DNA from: Edaphochlamys debaryana
Lineage: Eukaryota > Chlorophyta > Chlorophyceae > Chlamydomonadales
Length of the DNA: 64,000 bases
Assembly: GCA_016858145.1 (NCBI GenBank)
Contig: JAEHOE010000010.1
Coordinates: 806,001 to 870,000 of the forward strand
Direction: 5' to 3'
Positions 33,760 through 42,644 of the stretch are shown here, in pieces. Made by a program: the position numbers and the translations under genes. Below the pieces are notes generated by a model that saw only the letters and a list, made by a program, of their open reading frames with translations, searched no databases and had not been told where the DNA came from. Positions within the stretch are counted from its first letter, which is position 1. Every line of letters starts with the position of its first letter.

Positions 33760-34859
33760 GGGCTGGCCTGGGCGTTGGCCTGGGCGTCAGCGCTCTTGAA
33801 CGCAAAGGCGTAAGAGGGGTTGGTGCCGGCGGCGGGTGTGTAGCCTGTGGCATCGTGTTGCACCACGATGCCGTCGACCTCATATGGAGACTCGCCCTTG
33901 CGGCGCAGGAGGATGTCACGCAGCTGCTCCACGCCAAAGCCGAATGCAGCTGCCGGCGCCAGCCGGCTATGCCACGCTGTAGCAAAGCCCAGCTTCCCCA
34001 GGCGTTCCAGCTGCGTGCTGATGGCCAAGCCCGCAGGCACCACAAGCTCGTAGCCCACAAAGCCAGTCACCGCCGCGGTGCCGGCATCGGGGTTCTTGCT
34101 GTTGACGAGGCCCGACACAGCGTTGCGCGCATTGGCCATGCGCCCCGACAGCTCGCGCTCAAAGTCTGAGCGGGTGATGATGAGCTCCCCGCGCACCGCC
34201 ATGCCTGGCTGCAGGGCGGCGCCCCTGGTGCCTTTGGTGCCTTTGGTGCCAAAGGCAGGCAAACCCCCCTTTCCCAGGAGTGGCAACAGGAAGCTGATGT
34301 CCTGGCCCACCCGACCGTCCCCGCGGCTGTACATGCGCAGTGAGCCATCCTCCTGGACAACCACTAGGGCAGACACGCCGTCCAGCTTATCGCTGACCAC
34401 GACGGCCCCTGCATGCTCCCGCTGCCATGCTGACAGGGCCTTGGCGTCCTTGACCTTGTCCATGCTCCCCATCCAGTGTGGGAGGACCACCTTGCGGGCG
34501 TCGCCCTCGGGCACCGGTGCACCCACGTGCTTCTTTGCCGCCGCCACGGGCTTTACAGGTGCGGCTGCGGCTGCCCGGCGGCCAGCCTTGGTGCCCGCGG
34601 GGCCGCGCGCGATGGCGTCACTCTCCTCCAGCAGCTCCTGCAGAGTGTCGTAGGCCGCGTCGCTGATCAGAGGCCGGCCAGTGTTGTAGTAGGCGGCCTC
34701 GGCCTCGGTCAAAATGGCACGCAGCCGAGAGGTGGCTGCATCCTTGCGCTTGTAGGCGCCATAGAGCTCTTGGTAAAAGAGAGCAGGGTCCCTGTTAATG
34801 CGCGGGGCAAGCTTGGCGAGGCTTCCCCGAAACTGTGCTGCAGCTGGTGGGGCAGCCAT
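33760..34859 (-). CDS. ligA: NAD+-dependent DNA ligase, truncated after the adenylation domain
   Basis: About 366 residues of ligase from ATG 34857-34859. Residues 20-80 resemble the NAD-binding Ia domain (INRDPALFYQELYGAYKRKD, LISDAAYDTLQELL). The nucleotidyltransferase motif is VSDKLDGVSALVVV with active-site K158. RGDGRVGQD, AVRGELIITRSDF, NARNAVSGLVNSKN and EVDGIVVQ follow in order. The frame then ends near YAFAFKSADAQANA, where the OB-fold, zinc finger, HhH and BRCT domains should follow. It is cut by head-on fusion with the preceding gene. It could adenylate but is unlikely to seal nicks efficiently. Confidence 0.85.
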
Positions 34860-35006
34860 TGTGTGATTGTGGAGTTGTCTTTGGTGGGTTGTGGGGTGCT
34901 ACTTGGGTGCGTGCTGCCTTGGGTAGTTTTTTTCAGGGGCCTAAGGCGGCCGCAGTGTTCAGCAGGCACCACCAACTCTGCGCGTCGCTGTGCCTGTTTT
35001 GACCTT
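34860..35006. promoter_or_regulatory. Divergent intergenic region between ligase and the next gene
   Basis: 147 bp between two outward-facing starts. T-rich (GTAGTTTTTTTCAGG near 34,925) and otherwise GT-rich. No clear TATA; promoter content is inferred from gene orientation. Confidence 0.35.
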
Positions 35007-35675
35007 ATGCCACGCACCACGCACACCATGTTGACCCTCTGGAAGGCGGTCACGTACGTGAATGCGTTTCTAGACCTGCTCCGCGCCGTGGCCTATGAGC
35101 GGGTGGTTGCGCCCTACAAGGACAGCACCCGGCGCGTCACAGTTGTTGAGCTGGATACGGCGCACCGACACACGGTGCACAACACGCGCCTCATCGCCAT
35201 CTACCTGGACTACCTCCTATCGTGTGTGCTGGGCAGGCGCCACACCATCTATAAGCCGCTTTCGGCGGACGTGGACATTGCATCCTTGCCCGTCCACCAT
35301 TCGCGCTGCTCAACCGCAGCGGTCGTGCTGGAGCGCTGGGACGGCACACGGCAGCTGTGGGTGTATCGCAAGTGTCGGCATGTGGGCTTTGAGCGCAGCG
35401 GGGAGCGGTGGACACTGGGGGGCGTCATCGATGCACGCATCTGCTCCCCGCGCATCTCCATCAACGCCACTGACACGGTGTGCGCATTCCTGCCCGCTGT
35501 GTCGGCGCTGTCCCCGCGCGAGCTGGTGGTTCTGATGTACGGCCTGGGGTACATCCGGCAGTCTACCGCCATCGCAGTGCTATCCAGCAGCTGCATCCAT
35601 GCCAGCCTCGTCCTGGACCACACGCTACAAGAGGTGGTTGTCAAGGATGGCGCGCTGCTCCTCTCGGCAGCGTGA
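35007..35675 (+). CDS. Hypothetical viral protein
   Basis: 222 aa from ATG 35007 (ATG 35028 is an alternative). It begins MPRTTHTMLTLWKAVTYVNA, followed by a helical segment, strand-rich middle (LWVYRKCRHVGFERSGERWT) and VVLMYGLGYIRQSTAIAVLS near the end. No family recognised. It is collinear with the kinase gene that starts 112 bp downstream; AT-rich spacing suggests separate promoters. Confidence 0.62.
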   Translation: MPRTTHTMLTLWKAVTYVNAFLDLLRAVAYERVVAPYKDSTRRVTVVELDTAHRHTVHNTRLIAIYLDYLLSCVLGRRHTIYKPLSADVDIASLPVHHSRCSTAAVVLERWDGTRQLWVYRKCRHVGFERSGERWTLGGVIDARICSPRISINATDTVCAFLPAVSALSPRELVVLMYGLGYIRQSTAIAVLSSSCIHASLVLDHTLQEVVVKDGALLLSAA

Positions 35676-35787
35676 ATGAAAAAACGGAGGCCACAGACAC
35701 AGACACCCGCCTAAGGCAAAGCCTGGCTCGTGTTGAGAGACATACACACCACCTTTGGCTCACCACCCTGTTTGAGATCGCGTCACA

Positions 35788-36855
35788 ATGATCCTGAAGC
35801 AGCAACACCCACAGGTTCCGCCGCGCACCTTGCGCCGAGGGTATGTTCTGGGCGAGGTGATTGGGGCGGGGGCGTACGGCAGCGTGCACCGGTGCGTCGA
35901 CGTCGACGGTGTGCGCTACGCGTGCAAGGTGATTGACCGCGCCCGCTCCAGCCAGGAGCGGGTGAGCAAGGAGACGCAGGCGCTGCACATGTTGGACCAC
36001 TCCTCCAAGGTGGCGCGCTTGTACGACGCATTTGATGATGACCGCCACTACTACCTGGTACAGGAGCTGTGCCGGGGCGGCTCGCTGGGCGAGTACCTGG
36101 TGCTCGACCGCGGCTGGGGCTGCTGCAACGCGCAGGGGTCGTATGGTGAGAACGCGGTGGCCAGCTTTGTGCGGGGCGTGCTGCGCGCGCTGTGCCATGC
36201 CGCTGATGCGGGCGTCATCCATGGCGACATCAAGGCAGGCAACGTGCTTCTGAGCGACCGCAGCGACGATGCCGAGGTCAAGCTCTGCGACTTTGGCTGT
36301 GCGGCGCTCCTAGACGGCACGGGTGATGTGGCACAGATCAAGCACCCCGCGGGCACGCCCGCCTTCATGGCGCCCGAGACGCTGGCGTGTGAGATGCGGC
36401 ACGTTACGGACGTGTGGGCGCTGGGCGTTCTCACTTACCAGATGCTCACAGGAAAGCTGCCGTTTGGCCCCTGCAGCCCCGCACCCACCGCCATGTCGAC
36501 CTTTGCATCCATACTCAACGACAACCCAGTCTTTACAGGGCCTCTGTGGGAGAACGTGTCGCGCGACGCCGCCGACTTCACACGGGCGTGCCTGGACAAG
36601 TCGGCCCGCACGCGGCCTTGCGCCAGCAGCCTGCTGCACCACCCGTGGCTCCTGTCGACTGGGTGCGAGGACAGGTTCCGCGGCACGGCGCTGCCTCAGG
36701 CGCACCCCCGGCTCTTGGCAGAGCCCACAGCCAGCAGCATGTGCAGCATCCAGCTGCTGGGCGACGGCGGCGCAGCGAGTGCCGCCGCCGCTAACGGCAC
36801 CGCTGTGTGGCACATCACCAGCGGCGCGCGCCAACAGCACCCGGCCACCATCTAG
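35788..36855 (+). CDS. Serine/threonine protein kinase (CAMK/CDPK-like)
   Basis: 355 aa. Glycine loop GAGAYGSV (27-33), Lys47 in YACKVID, catalytic loop HGDIKAGNVLL with D147 (the usual HRD arginine is Gly), DFG at 168-170, and APE in PAFMAPETL. ALGVLTYQMLTGKLPFG and ARTRPCASSLLHHPW are typical of CaMK/CDPK-type kinases. No EF hands. The C-terminal 60 residues are Ala/Ser-rich. All catalytic residues are present, so activity is plausible; the HGD form suggests the activation loop is not regulated like an RD kinase. Target unknown, perhaps host signalling. Confidence 0.87.
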   Translation: MILKQQHPQVPPRTLRRGYVLGEVIGAGAYGSVHRCVDVDGVRYACKVIDRARSSQERVSKETQALHMLDHSSKVARLYDAFDDDRHYYLVQELCRGGSLGEYLVLDRGWGCCNAQGSYGENAVASFVRGVLRALCHAADAGVIHGDIKAGNVLLSDRSDDAEVKLCDFGCAALLDGTGDVAQIKHPAGTPAFMAPETLACEMRHVTDVWALGVLTYQMLTGKLPFGPCSPAPTAMSTFASILNDNPVFTGPLWENVSRDAADFTRACLDKSARTRPCASSLLHHPWLLSTGCEDRFRGTALPQAHPRLLAEPTASSMCSIQLLGDGGAASAAAANGTAVWHITSGARQQHPATI

Positions 36856-36973
36856 TCAGAGCCCGTAAAAATGGAGGGCGGCATAAACGTGCCAGCAGCC
36901 CTAACAGGACTACCAATGAACATCCTTTTTCAGGGCTTGTCACATCCTACCTCAGACTCCCCACACACCAAAG

Positions 36974-37242
36974 ATGGAAGAGTGCGGCATCTGCTGCGAA
37001 AGCTTCAACAAGCGTGGGCGCAAGCCGGTGACGTGCCCGGGCTGCCAGGTCGCGGCGTGCCAGGGCTGCGTGCAGCGGTACATGCTGGACGAGGACAACG
37101 CCGCGGACCCGCACTGCATGGCCTGCAAGCGCCCCTGGCTGCATGAGTTCCTGGTTAACAACCTGCCCAAGACCAGCTTCCTGGAAGGCGCCTACAAGAA
37201 GCACCGCGAGAACGTGCTGTTTGAGCGCGAGCGCAGCTTCAT
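36974..37242 (+). pseudogene. Giant-virus RING-like zinc protein, C-terminus replaced by Fanzor codons
   Basis: ATG 36974 opens MEECGICCESFNKRGRKPVT, then CPGCQVAACQGCVQRYMLDE, PHCMACKRPW and YKKHRENVLFERERSFM. The C-x2-C, C-x2-C, C-x2-C, C-x2-C spacing plus the KKHRENVLFERE tail match a RING-like protein widely conserved in large DNA viruses. At 37243 the frame passes directly into Fanzor codons (RRNRDVNAARN...) and runs to the Fanzor stop at 37394-37396, making a 140-residue in-frame chimera. The natural C-terminal part is lost. E3-ligase activity is not established. Confidence 0.78.
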
Positions 37243-37478
37243 GCGGAGGAACCGCGACGTCAATGCCGCCCGGAACATTCTGCTGTTGTTGCAAGCGGAG
37301 CTGCGAGGCCTGCCAAGGCCCGAGTACCTACGGCGCCCGGATCGGGCGCCTCAACAGAAGCAGACTGCGTCATCGGGACGGCGTCGTCGCACATAGGTGG
37401 CTTGCCCCCACTTGCGAGAACTGCCAGGAGCGGTCGGTGCATGGAGACTCGGTTTCCATTCTCGACTTAACCTAGGTG
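37243..37478 (+). mobile_element. Solo 3' end of the Fanzor element (236 bp), fused to the RING gene
   Basis: Same terminal segment as 14064-14280 but 19 bp longer: from GCGGAGGAACCGCGACGTC to the terminus at 37478, then TA 37479-37480. The hairpin 37332-37350 has the GAT loop, as in the full-length copy. No left terminus. On its right it interrupts a fibre gene read from the minus strand. Confidence 0.82.
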
Positions 37479-37480
37479 TA

Positions 37481-37764
37481 ACGTCCGTCACCAGACCAGA
37501 AAGGTCGACGCTGTAGCCCTGTGTGGACAGCGTTGCGCTGCCGAGCGACGCAAACGTGGGTGCGGGGGCCTTCATGGCCCCCCGCATGCTGCTGAGGGGG
37601 ATGGCGCCAGAGGCGGGGACCGCGCTGTTGTTGAAAGTGGCCAGGACGATGGCCCCACCTCGGTACAGTGAGGAGAACGCGAGCGCTCCGCCAGACACCT
37701 CAAAGACGGCGGCCACATCCGAGACCTTGATCTGCCCCGACTGCGGGACCTGTTGGAGCGACAT
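37481..37764 (-). pseudogene. N-terminal part of a fibre-like protein, cut by the Fanzor end
   Basis: ATG 37762-37764 opens MSLQQVPQSGQIKVSDVAAV, then SLYRGGAIVLATFNNSAVPA and IPLSSMRGAMK. This is the type of N-terminal domain seen in phage-like tail-fibre proteins. After GLVTDVT the frame crosses the TA and reads the Fanzor terminus. The rest of the gene is missing. Its orientation and proximity suggest it and the S74 fragment beyond it are remnants of one or two fibre genes. Confidence 0.6.
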
Positions 37765-37938
37765 TGGGGGGGCTGTGTGCGCGCAACTAAGTCTAGGTCT
37801 AGGTTGACTAGGTAAACTAGTTGTGTGGATGGGTGTAGAGAAAAAACAGTTTTCGTTCCTGCCTCAGCAGCCATCTGTGGCTCAAGCGCCCAAGCCTCTG
37901 TGCTCCCAAAACCTGCCTGCACCCAAAGCCCCTGCGCC

Positions 37939-38318
37939 TAGGCCGACGCTTGCGCCTTGAGCTGGCTCACATCGGCTGCCAGTTCCTTGACAGCCTGCAC
38001 CAAAAGACTTACCGTGTTGCCGTACGCCACGCTCAGGTTGCCCCTGTCATCAGTGTAGACGGCCTCGGGCAGCACCTGCTGCAGCTCCTGCGCGAGCAGG
38101 CCACAGTACCGCTGCGCACTGTCCTGGTCTGCGCGCAGAAACGTGTAGCCGCTGATGGCCTGCAGCTTGTCAAGCGCAGCAGAGATGAGCTGCACATCCG
38201 TCTTCATGCGCGCGTCCGACATGGCCGTGATGTCCCCGCTCACATACATGTGACCATTCACATTCATGACATTGCTGCCACTGATCCTACCGTACATATT
38301 TCCCTTACCTACGTCCAT
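37939..38318 (-). pseudogene. Fibre protein C-terminus: S74-type intramolecular chaperone domain
   Basis: 126 codons from GNMYGRISGSNVMNVNGHMY onward. SDARMKTDVQLISAALDKLQ is the S74 autochaperone signature with the cleavage Ser, followed by YCGLLAQELQQVLPEAVYTD, LSVAYGNTVSLLVQAVKEL and a coiled-coil end. Such domains fold trimeric fibres and cut themselves off. The upstream fibre shaft is missing: at about 38,310 the sequence changes to GC-rich host-type DNA, so this is the last viral feature. Its missing partner could be the shaft at 25716-27909, but that is speculation. Confidence 0.8.
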
Positions 38319-41300
38319 CCCGACCTGAGCCCCCCTCCCTTGAGGATTCCTGCGTTATCCTTTCCCTACCGTAGCTCCCACCTCCAAGGGGGGAGAGGTG
38401 AAGCGATCGGCACTTGCCGTGTACCGGAACTGTGCGTGCCCTCCGCTCCCGCCGGCGGGTGCCCCAGTTGGCAGGAAGAAGTATCTTCCTCCGCTCATTC
38501 CCCCCTGGCACGGCAAGTTCATACCTCCTTACTCCACCCCAAAACCACCCATACCCTTACGTTAAGAGAAACAGTGTCTTGCCGACCCACCTGTCCCAGA
38601 TGAGGAAGCCACGGCCACGCTCCCCGCCGAGGTAAGGCCTCGCTCTCGCTGAGGTTGCGGGACCGAAGAGAGGAATCAACCGCACCGGGCATGAGCTGCG
38701 TAGGCGAGAGGACAGGGGGCGTGCACAAAGGTGTTAGAGACGCCTGCCGCGGCCCAGTGTCTACCCGCCGTCAAGCACCCATGGGACGGGAGCATGTGCA
38801 CAGTTGACAGAGCATAGTATCGTCGCTGCCACACTATCGTAGGAGTTCGGTGGTTGCTGGATCTTGTGGGAGTTGACTGGGGAGAACGACCTGTGTGCGT
38901 ACCTTACGCGTGTATGGTACGGCGTGCATGCTGTACGGCAACTATCCCGCCCGCGGCTGGGGATAGCTAGGCTTGAGCCCGGCTCCTGTCTCGTTAAGAC
39001 GGGAGCACCGCACATATGCGTACAAGAGACCTGTAACTCTAGAGTTGTGCAACGCCTTGCCTCTCTAGTGCCGCTCGGCGCTGGCTCTGTGCTACCTGTC
39101 AACATTCTACGCGGAGCTGCGCTCCGCTCGGCGTCCGTCAGTCGCCGCTCTCCCGCCGCGAGTCCTGGGCTGCGCCCTTGGCCTTAGCTCGCAAGTTAGT
39201 CTTCACAGCCGGCATCGGTATGCCACGAACCATAGTGTGTCCTGACACAGTGCACAGATGCCGAAAGCGTTCTGGGTTCAAGTGCATTCACGACAAGTTG
39301 TCCGCGCCATCGAACGATGGCTACAAGAAGATCTAGTGTTGACTGGGTCAGTGCCGTAGCCAGCTGTACGGCAAGAAGGTGAAGCAAGAGCCACCACCTC
39401 CAAAAGCCCCCCTCCAAAAGCGGCCACCACCCAACCCCTTCTCGGCACGGTGCCTGCGCCGTATCCTGGGGATAACCCCCTCCTCACCAGCCTCACACGA
39501 CACCAGTATCACTTCCTAGCAGCCCGCAAGCTTTGCAAACAAGGGATAGGGTAGCTAGCTAGGAACGGAGCACAGGATGCCGTGCCCACCACTGTCACGG
39601 GCGACGCTGACAACCACCAACCAGAGCCCTAAGCCGCCGAGCCCACGCCCCCCCGTTGGACCAGAGCATGTGGGATGAAGTACTTATTGGAGCAAAGTAA
39701 TAATAAAAGGAATGAAGTGCCGATGGAGGATGACTTGGAAACGGGAGGAGACGATCGAGGCCACGGAGATGCCCGTGAGACATACCCTACCAGGGCCGCC
39801 GCGCGCCGCCCCGGAAACAGTTTGCAATGCGGGTATCGAAGTCCAGGAGCCCCGCCAATTGATGGGCGACTGGCGACAGGAGCCGACAGCCAGAAGCACA
39901 TCAACTCCAACAGCCCCGCCCGGAAACTAATCCCTCTGCATACGACAGACCCACTGACATACAGGCGGAGGGAGGGGTTGGCGCTAACTCTGAGACATGC
40001 AGGGAAGGTGTTGGGGGCCAGACCCAAGCCGCGCACCAATGAAGACCTACAGGCGGACCCCCCGCCCGAGCAGGCGCCGCCGACCACAGGCGCCGCTCAG
40101 CGGCAGGAACAGGCAGTGGACCAGGCCGCCGGCCCGCCAACGCGTTGGCCTCAAGGCACCAAGCAGCAAACTTGGCAAGACCAACGGCGGCGCCCTGCGG
40201 GAAACACGAAGCCGGCCGGCTCCCACACCCGTACCCGTACCCACATGGGTGCTCGTGGGCAATGCCGGTCTCGCACCCATGTAACCCATGACACAGCAAT
40301 CCCGGAATGCACCCGGGTGACTTCATCCGTCAAAGGGCCAAACCCGCCCGCTGCCAATGAGGGCAAGGCCAAGGTCGGGACCTGGCGCCACATGCATCTA
40401 CCCGCCGAGGACAGGACCGAACTGCTGGGGGAAGGACTGGACCCTCGCTCGGATACCGACACGACACGAACCCGGTACCCACCAGCACTAAGCCTCCGCC
40501 ACGACGCGCGAGCCGGGATCTACTCTGAAGGTGGCAGCAAGCGTGACGCTGAGAGTGGCCCGGCGCAGGCTGGGGCCGGCCACGCGTACGTGACGGCTGT
40601 CGGTGGACGCCTCCCTTGCGTGCGATTCACGTAAGCCCAGGATCCTCCGGGTCGCATGAGCTGCTTTGTCTGCCATCAGCTCCGTGTGCGCGCGGCTGCT
40701 TATGCGCGAGAGCGCGCCATTCACACGGCGACAGCCGGGCCATCCGCTGCACTCCATCCGCACTGCTTCGACCAATCTATGGCGCTAGCATGGAAGACTT
40801 GGTTGTTGCAGAAAGCTCGTGCGACTCGCGAGTTGCGGTCTCAAGGCGCAGCTGCTAAAGGCGCCAGTTGCGAAGTGGTAATGTTGCGACGAGCTAGAAG
40901 ATATCGGAGCATTAGCGGTGGGCGAGGGCACGCGGCCAACGGACCTGAAACCCCTCCCGCCCCTGCGTACGGACGATACGCACGGCTCGCGCTGTGTCTT
41001 CCGAAGATGTTCGGGCGAAGTAATTAACGCTTCTGGCAGGGGCTGGGTGGGCTGGCCAGGGAGGGTTACAAACAAAGTTCCCCGATATCATGCCCCAAAG
41101 TTCCCCGACCCCCCGACCCCCCGACAGTGTATAATACTGTAGTACAAGGCCTGCACGTACTCCATTTTATATCATCCGCGTTTCGCTGGACTGTCGGCCG
41201 CGTGCATTATCCATGGGCTCGCACAGCACTCCCAGTGGCCCACGTTGGTCGTGTACCATAATCGAGCCCTGCCACGAACCCCGACCCGTCAATTGACCAA

Positions 41301-42640
41301 CGGCTTGGCATCGAGGGGCAATCTCAGGGCTTTACATTGCAAGTGTTGTGCGGTCTGAGGAGCGGGAGTGGGAGGCGGGCTTATGTGAGCGCCTGGGGGT
41401 GGCCGCGTGCGTGCCCGGGGCCCGCCATGCCGACATGTCCCGACCCTCTAACACCGCTGGAAGGGTACGAGTGACTTGCCAGCATAAAGTCTTGCCTTGC
41501 TGCGTGCTCAGAGCGTGTGGAATGATGCTGCGCGCGGCTCTACGCCGCGGTGACAAAGTTCCGCCACGCAGCCTCCCAAAGTTGCCCGACCGCCCCCCCG
41601 ACCGACGACCGGAACTTTGGCCCCCATAACTTTGCAATCAAACCTTGGATTCTAATCCTGAAAGCGGATTTGGGTTCCTCTCAGCAAGCTCTTTCCAGAT
41701 GAGGCATGATGTATGTTTGGGAAGGACCTACCCCCCCCTGGGCTGGCGTGGGTCGGGGAGGGCTTCAACCCACGGTACGGTAGGTCCAAGAACAGCTACA
41801 GCTTGCAGCATCCACGCGTATCTACGCACGCACGTGGCTTCAATTTAGATCAATCATGATGACATGGCACCACGCTGCTTCAAGCATCTCAAGCCAGCAC
41901 CCGCGACCCTGCCGCCTACTTCCACGCAGAGCTTCCCATCCAGCGCTTGCGGCCGCGTTGCCGGCGGCCCCCTGCTGCCTTGAACCAGACGTCCGTCCTG
42001 CTCACTAGCCACTGAGCTGCAAACGTGTGCCGGCTCATTAAGGAAGTCCGCGCGCCCTGCACCCGGAAAGGAAGCCCGCTAAGGGCGCATCCCGCTGTGG
42101 CCCTGCGATAGCGCCTTATCCCTCCAACGTCGTTGCTACAAACGTTGGGTCAGTCCCCTCAACGCAAAGAGCGCGCTGCATAGTTATAAATTCACACCGC
42201 CCAGTCGGCCTGTTACCCGACGATCCCCCCAAGCCTCACCCGCAATGCCGCTGGTCGGTGGCCCGCCGGGGGTGCCCCACCGCTAACCACTACTTGCCCG
42301 CAGGCCTAACCAGTGCGGATTCGCGTTCCGGCCACAGCATGCTAGCGACTCGACTGACTGCGCGCGACGCGGCCCGCGACGCCGCGCGAGATATGGCCGC
42401 TTGCGTGCCGGTTCCTCCCGCCCAAGGGCCCGTGCCCGGGTCCTTCCCTGCCGCCATGCGCTCCGCGCGAATGGCTGCGGCACGCACCCGCGCTAGGCGG
42501 GAGCCAGTCACGAAGAAGAAGGCCCTGGGGTGGAGCGAGGCGACAGGGCGGAGGGATTGTTTGGACGGGTGTCAAGGGCACGAGGGAGGAGATTGCTTGC
42601 GCTCAAGGTTCGTCGTGCGGTGTCGTGCCGTGTCCGTTCG
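38319..42640. other. Host-type DNA without a supported gene
   Basis: 4.3 kb of GC-rich sequence of algal nuclear style. Features noted: C-rich tract CCCCGACCCCCCGACC near 41,105 and similar CCGACCGCCCCCCCGACC near 41,585, both beside CAAAGTT(C/G)CC words that recur (41,070, 41,095, 41,560, 41,577). A 319-codon plus frame at 39675-40634 is open but Arg/Pro/Thr-rich and unsupported. No rRNA or tRNA was recognised. The viral-host transition is placed at about 38,310-38,330 by loss of viral codons. Confidence 0.5.
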
Positions 42641-42644
42641 TCGA

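Noticed and set aside
39675..40634. 319-aa open frame in host DNA
   Set aside because: GC-driven open frame with Arg/Pro/Thr-rich composition, no motif and no splice context.
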